Shown: positions 53,241-61,576, counted from the first letter of the stretch. The stretch: DNA of 64,000 nt from Segatella copri (GCF_019249795.2 NZ_CP156891.1:2946001-3010000), one strand, 5' to 3'. Made by a program: numbers and translations. Notes: generated from the sequence alone by a model not told the origin.

Positions 53241-53891
53241 ATGGACGTGACAAAAATAGAGAATCAGGTTTCGGCTCCTCAGATGGGGGACGACGGCGAA
53301 GCCGTGCTTAAAAATCCCCAAAATGAGGCATTGGGACATGAAAATGAGCCAAAAATGCCCGATGATGCAGGTTGGTATGTCGCTGTCGTAAGGTGCAACT
53401 GCGAGAATACCATCGGTAAAACCCTTGAACTTTATTTCCAAAGACATAAGATTTGGTTTGAATATTGGGTTCCTATGCAAAGAATGGTAGTCATTGACAA
53501 ACGAAGCAACAAGCGAAGAGTCAAGGAAAAGGTCTTGCTTACCACCTTTATCTTCTGTCATGTCAGTCCCGACCATCTCGACACCATCCGTTTTCGTCCC
53601 GATGTCTATAAGATGCTCACAATGCCAGGCTATCGTGAAATTTACCGCATCAGCGATAAAGAGCTGAACGATTATCGTAGCCTTGTGGAAAATCCAGACC
53701 TTCCTGTCACTCCTTGCTCAGGTCCTTTACGTAAGGGACAGAAAGTAAGAATTACCGAAGGCAAAATGGCAGGATTGGAAGCATACGTGCAACGTCTATC
53801 TGGTAAGAAAGCCACCATCGGCAATGAAATCAAGTATATCAGCGGTGCAACCATTGAGATAGACAGAGGCTTCTTGGAGACGGTGGAGTGA
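53241..53891 (+). CDS. upxY: UpxY family NusG-like transcription antiterminator
   Basis: 216 residues. After a variable acidic N-terminus (1-40) comes the NGN domain (about 43-150; GWYVAVVRCNCENTIGKTLELYFQRHKIWFEYWVPMQR, VLLTTFIFCHVSPDHLDTIRF) and a KOW domain (about 155-215; GPLRKGQKVRITEGKMAGLEAYVQRL). In Bacteroides such proteins bind the capsule operon leader and let polymerase read through. First gene after the invertible promoter; its 5' leader from about 53174 to 53240 would be its own target. Confidence 0.92.
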   Translation: MDVTKIENQVSAPQMGDDGEAVLKNPQNEALGHENEPKMPDDAGWYVAVVRCNCENTIGKTLELYFQRHKIWFEYWVPMQRMVVIDKRSNKRRVKEKVLLTTFIFCHVSPDHLDTIRFRPDVYKMLTMPGYREIYRISDKELNDYRSLVENPDLPVTPCSGPLRKGQKVRITEGKMAGLEAYVQRLSGKKATIGNEIKYISGATIEIDRGFLETVE

Positions 53892-53941
53892 TAGGGCTAA
53901 ATTGAAATAAATCTAAGGGTATTCATTTTGTTTTTTTAGCA

Positions 53942-54781
53942 ATGAGAGAGTCTGAACAGATAGAATTAGTCTTGAACGTAGAAAATAGCAGGGTGTCAAT
54001 TGCAGAATTGGTACCTATTCTGCAAGGCTTTCAAGGAATGACTATTTCTATGAATGATACCTTGAACAAGGTGTATTCTTGTGGTTTTGATAATGTTTCT
54101 ATAGAGGTACTTGGCTTGGAACAAGGCAGTTTTAAGATACCTTTTAATGTAGAGAAGTTTTCAGAACGCTTTATTTATCCTACACTGTCGAGTTTTGTTG
54201 GAGGTTTATTGCTTTGGTATTTTACTACTGATCATCCCTCGCTGAATGTTTCATTGCCAAATTCTGATGTTGAAATTTCCCGTGATGACATATACAAAAA
54301 CAAACAGACACGTGATTCCGTAAATAAAATAGCTACAACAGTCATTAATTCCAGTAGTATTCAAAGCCTTGCTCTGAAATATAAAGATGAAGAGGACAGG
54401 ACTGTTTCTGTTACAATCAATAAAGAGCTGTTGGCTGAGACTATTTCAGATGTAGAAGATGACGTTACGATTCGTAATGTGCCTAACGTCAGATTGCAAA
54501 TTGTTTCACCAACATTGGAAGCTAAGTCTGTACAATGGAAAGTTCGTTATGAAGGTAAGGTCAGAGCAATGAAAATGAATGACCTTGGTTTCTTGCAACT
54601 TATAGAACATCGAGATATTGCCTTTAGTAAAGGTGATTTTATAACTTGCGATATTCAGATAATTGAAACGGAAGAAGTTGATGGAACAGTAAAGGTTAAG
54701 TATGTAATTACACGAGTTCGCAAATTTCCTCATTATCATCGAGTAAATGAGGCAGAAGAGCAAAATATCAATTTTGAGTAA
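53942..54781 (+). CDS. Cassette gene A: single-pass membrane protein, unknown
   Basis: 279 residues; no recognised family. The N-terminal 75 residues form a compact alpha/beta segment (IELVLNVENSRVSIAELVPILQGF, VSIEVLGLEQGSFKI), followed by one membrane helix at about 78-95 (IYPTLSSFVGGLLLWYFTT). The C-terminal 180 residues are soluble with a beta-rich end (VRLQIVSPTLEAKSVQWKVRYEGK, FITCDIQIIETEE). The N-terminal pattern with a GSF-beta strand is reminiscent of uncharacterised proteins near bacterial defence genes; this is an impression only. AT-rich compared with upxY. 21 bp before gene B. Confidence 0.6.
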   Translation: MRESEQIELVLNVENSRVSIAELVPILQGFQGMTISMNDTLNKVYSCGFDNVSIEVLGLEQGSFKIPFNVEKFSERFIYPTLSSFVGGLLLWYFTTDHPSLNVSLPNSDVEISRDDIYKNKQTRDSVNKIATTVINSSSIQSLALKYKDEEDRTVSVTINKELLAETISDVEDDVTIRNVPNVRLQIVSPTLEAKSVQWKVRYEGKVRAMKMNDLGFLQLIEHRDIAFSKGDFITCDIQIIETEEVDGTVKVKYVITRVRKFPHYHRVNEAEEQNINFE

Positions 54782-54802
54782 ATTACGATGTATAACTAAA
54801 AT

Positions 54803-55117
54803 ATGTCAGAATTATTTGTAAAAATTGCCATCATTGCTTCAACGGCTGGTTTTGCCGCTATGCTTTCCCTTTTGCCAAAAGGATTCAGTGGAACAATACC
54901 ATTTCTGCAACAGTTTTTTCCTTCCAAGAATGCCAAATGGTATTTTAGAGTGAATTTCTTTCTGATAATTATAATAGGTACATTTTTCGGATACTTGCTT
55001 TCAAAGCCACAAACAACGGAAGCTTGTATTTTTGTGGGACTAACTTGGACGACATCAATTCAAGCGATACTTCATACAACATCCAAAGACGAAAAACAAG
55101 ACAAAGATGACAAGTAA
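54803..55117 (+). CDS. Cassette gene B: small membrane protein
   Basis: 104 residues with three hydrophobic segments: about 6-25 (VKIAIIASTAGFAAMLSLLP), 50-67 (VNFFLIIIIGTFFGYLLS) and 73-90 (ACIFVGLTWTTSIQAILH), then a charged tail (KDEKQDKDDK). No family recognised. It overlaps gene C by 11 bp, so the two are probably made together. Confidence 0.6.
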   Translation: MSELFVKIAIIASTAGFAAMLSLLPKGFSGTIPFLQQFFPSKNAKWYFRVNFFLIIIIGTFFGYLLSKPQTTEACIFVGLTWTTSIQAILHTTSKDEKQDKDDK

Positions 55118-55862
55118 TATTTTGTTTATTATTATAATATTATCTTTAGCAGTCTTTTTTATATTGGTTGTGTTTAAGACTCACGTATTCCATAATTTGA
55201 AAAGATGGACAGTCTTGGCTTTCGCTCTTTTTGTTGGGGGTATTATGACTCTGAGGTATATTGCCGATAATGAAATTCACAAAAGTGAAAGGGAAATTTC
55301 TGTTCTTTGTGATTTGTTACATTCAGAAATTGATAGTATAGAGTCAATAAGTGCAATTGATAAAAAGCTAGAATATTTAAGTCAGTCTGATAGAGTGTTA
55401 AAGCAAATTGACAGTATTGCTTTATCTATAAATGAGCAAAAAGTATTTGCTAATATTGATTTAGATAGTAGATTACATAAAATACGTAACATTATAAACC
55501 ATTCAAAATTTTTGGTGGAATCGTTGAATGATACTATAACGATCAAGAATTTGAATATATATGCACAGTATGAAGTTACGAATGAAGAAATGAGTATTCA
55601 AAAGTTATCTTTGTCTAATGAGAGCAACTTGTCATTTATCTTAAAAATATATGATCCTAATTTAAGAAAAAGAGCAAAAGCTATATACATTGTAGATAAA
55701 AAAGAACAAAACAAAGCATACCAGTATAAAGACAAACAAAATCATTTTGTCCTGCCGATTACCTCACACGGAGATGGCTATTTTTATAAAATAGGAATTT
55801 TAGCATATAATGATGCCAATAAAAAATATACGTATTACTATATTAAAATAAAAGAAAAATGA
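55107..55862 (+). CDS. Cassette gene C: membrane protein with helical and beta domain
   Basis: 251 residues. Two membrane helices at about 3-23 and 34-52, a long helical region (about 55-145; ICDLL-like SVLCDLLHSEIDSIESISAIDKKLEYL) that could form a coiled coil, and a C-terminal beta domain (about 155-251; SNLSFILKIYDPNLRKRAKAIYIVDKK). No family recognised. ATGA overlap with gene D shows translational coupling. Confidence 0.58.
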   Translation: MTSNILFIIIILSLAVFFILVVFKTHVFHNLKRWTVLAFALFVGGIMTLRYIADNEIHKSEREISVLCDLLHSEIDSIESISAIDKKLEYLSQSDRVLKQIDSIALSINEQKVFANIDLDSRLHKIRNIINHSKFLVESLNDTITIKNLNIYAQYEVTNEEMSIQKLSLSNESNLSFILKIYDPNLRKRAKAIYIVDKKEQNKAYQYKDKQNHFVLPITSHGDGYFYKIGILAYNDANKKYTYYYIKIKEK

Positions 55863-56848
55863 CTTTACAAGAAAATATAGAGAAATTTGCGGATTCAGTA
55901 AAAGCTGGAAATTTGCAGCGTAGATATTGGATGGTACGAACCAATTCTGGTACGTATTTTGATTTGTTCGTAGAAAAAGGGTATGTTGCACTTAACAGAA
56001 ACGACATACCATATAAAGCTGTGTATGATGCTAATCAAGAATACGACAAGCCTGACTTAGTTGTAAAGAAAGTAAAGCAAACTATCAAGGAGTCTGTTAA
56101 TTTCAACAATAGTTTGTATGCTGATGAGCGTGCATTGTCAGTGGCAGTTTCACAAGTGTATAAGTTCGTTTACGATATACACAAAGGTGATGTTGTTATA
56201 ATACCAGCAGAAAATTCAAACAAAATATGTATAGGTCTTTTTGAAGAAGACTTTATTGCAGATAACAAGCAAACTACAGAACAGTTTGTTTATACAAGAA
56301 AAGTGAAATGGATTAAGCAACTTGAAAAAAGATATTTTGATCCTTTCTTTTACAAGTTGTTCACCTCCCATCAAGCAATTTGCGATGTTGGTGACTATAA
56401 AGAATACATAGAAAGATGTATCTGTAGCCAGTTCGTTATTGATGATGAATCACACTATGTGATAGCTTTGACATCCGAGACAATCAAAGCTCGTCACCTC
56501 TTTAAGTTTGGTGATTTGATGTTACAATTGTTTGAGGAGTATATACAGTCAGAAAGTTTAGAATACGACGTAAACGGAATCGATGCGTCTATAAATCTAA
56601 ATAGCCCAGGACGAATTGATTTTAAGTCGAATGTTAAAATGGGAGCTTTGCTTATGCTTTTCATTCCTGCAATATTGACAGATTGTACAAATGTTGATGG
56701 TCATCAAGCGACAGCAGAGATCTATAATAGTATTACTTCTTTCAAAAATAACCATCAGGACAGATTGCAAGAGCTTGACAGTCTTATCAATTCTTTGCAA
56801 GTAAAAAAGATTGAAGACAGCTTTAATATTGTCAATAACGATAATTAA
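55859..56848 (+). CDS. Cassette gene D: protein with PUA/EVE-like N-terminus
   Basis: 329 residues. Residues about 20-155 follow the pattern of the N-terminal sensing domain of Mrr-like restriction proteins: RRYWMVRTNSGTYFDLFVEKGYVALNRNDI, HKGDVVIIPAENSNKICIGLFEEDF, then YTRKVKWIKQLEK. This is a PUA/EVE-like fold known to bind modified nucleic acid in relatives. The middle part (165-255) is unassigned. A hydrophobic stretch at about 264-280 (GALLMLFIPAILTDC) could be a membrane segment, followed by a helical tail. No nuclease motif (PD-ExK) is evident. The domain call is by motif similarity and needs a profile search. Confidence 0.5.
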   Translation: MTLQENIEKFADSVKAGNLQRRYWMVRTNSGTYFDLFVEKGYVALNRNDIPYKAVYDANQEYDKPDLVVKKVKQTIKESVNFNNSLYADERALSVAVSQVYKFVYDIHKGDVVIIPAENSNKICIGLFEEDFIADNKQTTEQFVYTRKVKWIKQLEKRYFDPFFYKLFTSHQAICDVGDYKEYIERCICSQFVIDDESHYVIALTSETIKARHLFKFGDLMLQLFEEYIQSESLEYDVNGIDASINLNSPGRIDFKSNVKMGALLMLFIPAILTDCTNVDGHQATAEIYNSITSFKNNHQDRLQELDSLINSLQVKKIEDSFNIVNNDN

Positions 56849-56901
56849 GTTCAATTATTTTTCACTAAAGATTAATACTTGTATTCAATTGATCAACTGT
56901 T

Positions 56902-57195
56902 ATGCGTCCAATACAAAATAAAAAGACATCTTCTTATAAAGAACGCACTTCTTTCTGGGTAGAGGTTGTAGGCCTTACCATAACTGTTTTTGGTGCAGGA
57001 TATTATACAGGAAGATGGACTGCAGATAGAGAGAACAAGGAAGAGATAATCTTGCTGAATCAGAAGCACAATAAGGAACTTACTGATTTGAAAATCGATT
57101 TCAACAGTCAGATAATGGAGCAAAAGTCAATCAATCGTGAATTGCAGGATAAATTAAATGACAGTTCAAAGAAAGGAGGGTCTAATGAACAATAA
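56902..57195 (+). CDS. Cassette gene E: small membrane-anchored coiled-coil protein
   Basis: 97 residues. One membrane helix at about 18-38 (FWVEVVGLTITVFGAGYYTG) and a charged coiled coil at about 42-90 (ENKEEIILLNQKHNKELTDLKIDFNSQIMEQKS). No family recognised. It follows gene D by 53 bp and overlaps gene F, whose ribosome site lies inside it. Confidence 0.55.
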   Translation: MRPIQNKKTSSYKERTSFWVEVVGLTITVFGAGYYTGRWTADRENKEEIILLNQKHNKELTDLKIDFNSQIMEQKSINRELQDKLNDSSKKGGSNEQ

Positions 57196-57850
57196 TAGAC
57201 TTTTAAAATTGGCTTTATTATGGCTTGTTGCAGTATCATTGACTCTTCTTTATCTCTTTTATGATGCAACGGAACAGATTTCTACTCTTGAAAGCCAGAT
57301 TGAACAACGTGATTCTTTGATTCAGAAACTGTCCCATAGCAATGATTTGATAAAAGAATATTTTGATGTTAAGTATGATTCTTTAAAAAACGAAGAGACT
57401 TATGTCTTAAAGGATTCAAAGAAAACAAGAGTTGAAGTAGAAAAAATACAGACAATACATGATGTTGCTTATATTAAGGATGAGGATAGATTTTACAAAA
57501 ACGGGAAACGAATATCTTCTGATAGTTTGATAAAAGACTATAATACTCTTAGTCAGCGTAATGCTGGAGATTGGAAGAAAATTGTAGAGAAATACAATAC
57601 TTTGGTACACGAATACAATAAATTAGGCTCAAGACTTTCTGCAACAGAAGACAGTTTATGGGTGAAAAATCTTTTGCTTAAAAATTCAGAGAAGTATTAT
57701 AAAATCCAATATAACTATAGCTATAAAGGTAATCAAGTCTTTACTAATATAAGCTCTCCAAAATTGGATTCTGCATTAATGCTTTTGGATGTATATCGAG
57801 ACAAGTTGAAATATAATCCAAAGAAAAAACAATGGGTAATTAAACGATAG
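57185..57850 (+). CDS. Cassette gene F: membrane-anchored coiled-coil protein
   Basis: 221 residues from ATG 57185, chosen because AAAGGAGGG sits just upstream; an in-frame ATG at 57158 lacks a site. One membrane helix at about 7-26 (LKLALLWLVAVSLTLLYLFY), a coiled coil at about 30-70, and a C-terminal globular part (NYSYKGNQVFTNISSPKLDSALMLLDVYRDKL). Topology resembles gene E, so the pair may form one complex. No family recognised. Confidence 0.58.
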   Translation: MNNNRLLKLALLWLVAVSLTLLYLFYDATEQISTLESQIEQRDSLIQKLSHSNDLIKEYFDVKYDSLKNEETYVLKDSKKTRVEVEKIQTIHDVAYIKDEDRFYKNGKRISSDSLIKDYNTLSQRNAGDWKKIVEKYNTLVHEYNKLGSRLSATEDSLWVKNLLLKNSEKYYKIQYNYSYKGNQVFTNISSPKLDSALMLLDVYRDKLKYNPKKKQWVIKR

Positions 57851-57950
57851 ATTATGTCATTTCAATCCGATAGCAACAAGTGAATAGCAAGGAATACGCA
57901 GTTGCTTTATGTCAAGACATATCATATGAAAAGATAAACAAAACAAACTT

Positions 57951-58481
57951 ATGGCAGTAAAAGAATTAAGAGATATACGTAAGGAGATGTTTGCAGAAAT
58001 GGAGCAACGTCTGAATGTGAATAGAAAGCCAGAAGACAGCTTCTTCTATTATCATTCCAGTGAGGACAGAATAGTCCTCTCTCATGCCCTGTTTTGGGTA
58101 ATGACACAAAACATCAGGGGACATGTTGCCAAAGAGAAGTACTTCTTGCTTCTCCGCAAATACCAAGAGGAAATGCTAAGTGCCTATCTCACGGAATCCG
58201 ATGAATTTTCTGAGTTGCTGCACTATTGCAATGTCATGTATGAGTCATTACCTATCATATTAAAAGGAGTATATGACCTTCGTATAGACAAAGATGCCCG
58301 TAGATTGGCAGCAATTGCAATCGTAGCAGGAGGATATGGTGGAGATATGCCAGAGGAGCAATGCTACGACCTTTTGGATGATATGGACTTCTATTATAAT
58401 AAGGTGAAGTGCAAGAAGATAGAGCGTATGCTTCCAGAGTTGAGTAAAATGGTTATAGCAGAGTCGATTCATTTGAGTTAG
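57951..58481 (+). CDS. upxZ: UpxZ-like regulator of capsule expression
   Basis: 176 residues, all-helical, no membrane segment: ELRDIRKEMFAEMEQRL, YYHSSEDRIVLSHALFWVMTQNIRGHVAKEKYFLLLRKYQEEMLSAYL, RLAAIAIVAGGYGGDMPEEQCYDLLDDMDFYYNKV. Size and position after upxY and before the first sugar genes fit UpxZ proteins, which block UpxY proteins of other capsule loci so that one capsule is made at a time. The call leans on context; sequence recognition is moderate. Confidence 0.62.
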   Translation: MAVKELRDIRKEMFAEMEQRLNVNRKPEDSFFYYHSSEDRIVLSHALFWVMTQNIRGHVAKEKYFLLLRKYQEEMLSAYLTESDEFSELLHYCNVMYESLPIILKGVYDLRIDKDARRLAAIAIVAGGYGGDMPEEQCYDLLDDMDFYYNKVKCKKIERMLPELSKMVIAESIHLS

Positions 58482-58493
58482 AAAAATATTATT

Positions 58494-59081
58494 ATGGAAA
58501 TAATTAAAACAGAAATAGATGGCGTACTCATTATAGAGCCACGCCTCTTCAAAGACTCTCGTGGTTATTTCTTCGAGAGCTTCTCACAGCGAGAATTCGA
58601 TGAGAAAGTAGCCCCAATCTTGGGACATAAGATAAACTTCTGCCAGGACAATGAGAGCATGAGTTCTTATGGCGTAATGCGTGGCTTGCATTTCCAGCGT
58701 CCACCATTCACACAAACTAAGCTGGTTCGCTGTGTCAAGGGAGCTGTGCTTGATGTTGCAGTGGATATTCGTAAGGGGTCTCCAACCTACGGCAAGCATG
58801 TGGCAGTAGAACTGACAGAAGATAATCATCGCCAGTTCTTCATTCCAAAGGGCTTTGCCCACGGCTTCGCAGTTCTCTCAGAAACTGCTGTCTTCCAATA
58901 CAAGTGTGATAATTTCTATCACCCAGAAGCAGATGGTGGTATCAGCATTCTCGATGATAGCCTTGGTATCGATTGGAAAATTCCAACCGAGCATGCCAAT
59001 CTTTCCGACAAGGATATGAAGCATGCGATGTTGAAAGGCTTTGATAGTCCATTCGATATCAATGTCGATTTGTATCAGTAA
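58494..59081 (+). CDS. rfbC: dTDP-4-dehydrorhamnose 3,5-epimerase
   Basis: 195 residues, RmlC cupin. Motifs PRLFKDSRGYFFESFSQREFD, MRGLHFQRPPFTQTKLVRCVKGAVLDVAVDIRKGSPTYGKH (active-site His in GLHFQ) and FFIPKGFAHGFAVLSETAVFQYKCDNFYHPEAD are complete. It acts third in dTDP-L-rhamnose synthesis; rfbA, rfbB and rfbD are not in the window. 12 bp after the upxZ-like gene. Confidence 0.94.
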   Translation: MEIIKTEIDGVLIIEPRLFKDSRGYFFESFSQREFDEKVAPILGHKINFCQDNESMSSYGVMRGLHFQRPPFTQTKLVRCVKGAVLDVAVDIRKGSPTYGKHVAVELTEDNHRQFFIPKGFAHGFAVLSETAVFQYKCDNFYHPEADGGISILDDSLGIDWKIPTEHANLSDKDMKHAMLKGFDSPFDINVDLYQ

Positions 59082-59167
59082 TATACAGTTTTCTCTATTA
59101 CTTATCAAGAGAGTATAAAGAAAATCTCAATTCGATAATGGGTAATGATGTGATATTTTTGGACGCA

Positions 59168-59256
59168 TCCATATAAAATTACGGCAGGCGAAATGCCAGG
59201 AGCTTATTTTATTAAGCTACTTTTCGGCTCCGGCATGGAGCCTGCCTCCATATAAA
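59168..59256. repeat. GC-rich hairpin bounded by 10-bp direct repeats
   Basis: TCCATATAAA occurs at 59168-59177 and 59247-59256. Between them GGCAGGC (59183-59189) pairs with GCCTGCC (59240-59246), with inner TGCC/GGCA and GGAGC/GCTCC stems. It looks like a MITE-like insertion with target duplication, or a structured leader, 14 bp before the next gene. Confidence 0.5.
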
Positions 59257-59270
59257 TATAAAAAACTATT

Positions 59271-59726
59271 ATGGCTGATAAAGAATTTTTAGAGCGAATG
59301 CTCTCGATGCTCCCAGAGGAGTGTCAAGACATTTACGACGATACGATACCGGAAGCAAAGGAGATACGCAAGAAGATGGGTAAGAAGGTTTCTTCAGTAA
59401 AATCCTATTCTTGTTCAATGCCTATGTTTGAAGACATCCGTAAGCTCAACTATAAAGGGCAAGCCAAGGTCTGCAAGACCTTTCATCAGTACTTCAAGAA
59501 GAATCCTAATGTGGTATCCTTCTTTCTCGACCGTTTCGAGGAAACCTATTCTCGAATCAATATGAAAGACTTGGAAGAATCCATAGAGTGGATAGGTTAT
59601 GCTATAAATGATATGGATAATGCCATTTCTGAGATAGATTACAACGACCCTATGACCTTCTTCGATATTGAGAAATCAATGGGTAAGGTTATCAGTAAAG
59701 AGCTGAAGAGCAATTCTCTAAAATAA
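59271..59726 (+). CDS. Hypothetical protein, helical, unknown
   Basis: 151 residues with no signal peptide or membrane segment. Mostly helical and charged (FLERMLSMLPEECQDIYDDTIPEAKEIRKKMGKK, KAKVCKTFHQYFKKNPNVVSFFLDRFEETYSRI-like region, WIGYAINDMDNAISEIDYND). No family recognised. It stands alone between rfbC and the aldolase gene with a structured element before it and a 307-bp spacer after it. Confidence 0.6.
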   Translation: MADKEFLERMLSMLPEECQDIYDDTIPEAKEIRKKMGKKVSSVKSYSCSMPMFEDIRKLNYKGQAKVCKTFHQYFKKNPNVVSFFLDRFEETYSRINMKDLEESIEWIGYAINDMDNAISEIDYNDPMTFFDIEKSMGKVISKELKSNSLK

Positions 59727-60033
59727 GAAATACATTTCGTTGAATTATCATTTAGTAAATAGAGTAGATGCCTTACCCGTATAAAAGATGGGGATAAGGA
59801 CTATAAGTCTATGCTTCCAGTTACTATGTTGAAAAAATAGAAGAGGCGAAGAGATGCGCTTAGCAATCCTTTACCCTTAAAATGATACATTTTTTTATCT
59901 GATAGGTGTAACAGCTTGTAATATAGTGGGGATGTTTATTGATAAAATACAAAAACTCTGTATTGAAGGTAAAGACTTATTGGATTAATATGTGCAATCT
60001 GTGCTAAGGGCACAGTGAAGTAATATATATTAT
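59727..60033. other. Spacer with no clear gene
   Basis: AT-rich, with stops in all frames. An 18-codon frame starting ATGTTTATTGATAAAATACA near 59931 has no support. GTGCTAAGGGCAC near 60000 is a small hairpin. It may be a decayed gene. Confidence 0.4.
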
Positions 60034-61575
60034 ATGTTGATGAATACAAAAATTTTAGATTGTACCCTTCGTGATGGTGGTTACTATACGAATTGGGATT
60101 TTAGTTCTGATGTTGTCAAGACTTATATCGAGACAACCAATAAACTTCCTGTAGATTACTTGGAAGTTGGTTATCGTAATAAACCAACTAAAGAATATAT
60201 GGGAAAGTTTGGTTATACACCAGTTTCCATATTGAAGAAGTTGCGTAAGAGTTCTAATAAGAAGCTTGCGGTAATGCTGAATGAAAAAAGTACATTGCCA
60301 GAAGATTTAGATGAACTTCTTACTCCAATTAATGGGTTGGCTGACATGGTTCGTTTGGCAGTCGATCCACGGAATTTCGAACGTGCTGTTGTTTTGGCTA
60401 AGGCTGTAAAGGCTATGGGATTTGAAGTGGCATTCAATACCATGTATATGTCAAAATGGAGTACAGAGTATAAGGGATTCTTGGATAATCTTTCGGAGAT
60501 TGATGGAGTTGCTGATTTGTTCTGTATGGTGGATTCATTTGGTGGTATTACTCCAACAGAAGTAAGAGACATTACTGCAAAGGTGAAGGCGAATACCACT
60601 TGTGCTGTAGGATTCCATGGACACAACAACTTGCAGCTCGGCTTGATTAATACTTTGACAGCTATTGAATGCGGTGTAGACTTTGTTGATGCTACTGCTT
60701 TGGGTATGGGAAGAGGTGCAGGTAACCTGAATATGGAATTGCTTCTTACTTATCTTAAAAACGAAGGCTTGGATGTTGATTTCAATGTATTAGGTGATTA
60801 TGTTTCCAACTTCCAACCATTGCTTGATAAATATCAGTGGGGCACTAATCTGCCATATATGATTTCCGGTGCCAATCGAATTCCACAGAAGGAAGTTATG
60901 GAATGGGTAACCAACCGAGCATATAGTTTCAATAGCATAGTTAGAGCTTTGGATAACAAACGTAATTGTGTTGCTGATAATGCGCATTATCCTCTTTTGG
61001 ATACAGAAACAACAGATAAGGTCTTGATTATTGGAGGTGGTAATTCTGCTATTGAGCATCAAGAAGCTATCAAGGAGTATCTGAAATCCCATCCAAACGT
61101 TGCTGTGATTTTTGTCACTTGCCGTCATGCAGCTTCTTATCTTGATATTGAAAATGATAAGTATTATTGTCTCGTAGGAAATGAAGCGAAGCGAATGAAA
61201 CGAAATATCAATGCAGAAGAATTCAATGGTAAGTGTGTTTTGGCTCCTTTCCCAAGAAAGATGGGAACTGAAGTTCCTGATTTTGCGGAAGACTCAACAT
61301 ATGAGCTAAAAGACATTGTATTTACAAATGATTACTTAGATTCTTGTACAGCTATTGCTTTACAAATAGCATTGGATTTGGAGGCTAAAGATATTTTTGT
61401 TATTGGATATGATGGTTATAAGGGAGAAGTCCTTTCTGAAAAGGAAATGGACTTAACCAATGAAAACAGAACTTTGTTTAATGGTTTTGTAACTTATTTC
61501 AACAAACCATTGATTTCCTTGACAGATACATTATACAAAGAACTAGAAGTTAAATCAATATATCAGTTTATATAA
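60034..61575 (+). CDS. HMGL-type aldolase fused to a C-terminal DUF115/MptE-like domain
   Basis: 513 residues (ATG 60034; ATG 60040 also possible). Residues about 1-280 are a DRE-TIM metallolyase: ILDCTLRDGGYYTNWDF, FCMVDSFGGITPTEVRD, VGFHGHNNLQLGLINTL (metal-binding His pair) and DATALGMGRGAGN, as in 4-hydroxy-2-oxovalerate aldolases. Residues about 325-513 are a Rossmann-like part (KVLIIGGGNSAIEHQEAIKEYLKSHP, DIFVIGYDGYKGEVL) resembling DUF115. It probably adds or splits a pyruvate unit for a keto-deoxy sugar acid. Substrate is inferred from neighbours. Confidence 0.78.
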   Translation: MLMNTKILDCTLRDGGYYTNWDFSSDVVKTYIETTNKLPVDYLEVGYRNKPTKEYMGKFGYTPVSILKKLRKSSNKKLAVMLNEKSTLPEDLDELLTPINGLADMVRLAVDPRNFERAVVLAKAVKAMGFEVAFNTMYMSKWSTEYKGFLDNLSEIDGVADLFCMVDSFGGITPTEVRDITAKVKANTTCAVGFHGHNNLQLGLINTLTAIECGVDFVDATALGMGRGAGNLNMELLLTYLKNEGLDVDFNVLGDYVSNFQPLLDKYQWGTNLPYMISGANRIPQKEVMEWVTNRAYSFNSIVRALDNKRNCVADNAHYPLLDTETTDKVLIIGGGNSAIEHQEAIKEYLKSHPNVAVIFVTCRHAASYLDIENDKYYCLVGNEAKRMKRNINAEEFNGKCVLAPFPRKMGTEVPDFAEDSTYELKDIVFTNDYLDSCTAIALQIALDLEAKDIFVIGYDGYKGEVLSEKEMDLTNENRTLFNGFVTYFNKPLISLTDTLYKELEVKSIYQFI

Positions 61576-61576
61576 T

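Noticed and set aside
56902..57850. Phage spanin pair
   Set aside because: Gene nesting is similar, but there is no lipobox in the second protein, no neighbouring endolysin or holin, and the genes sit in a capsule operon.
53942..57850. Capsule flippase, polymerase or Wzz/Wzc-type export genes
   Set aside because: Membrane helices are too few for Wzx/Wzy, and no Walker A or Wzz PxxP motif is seen; kept as unknown.
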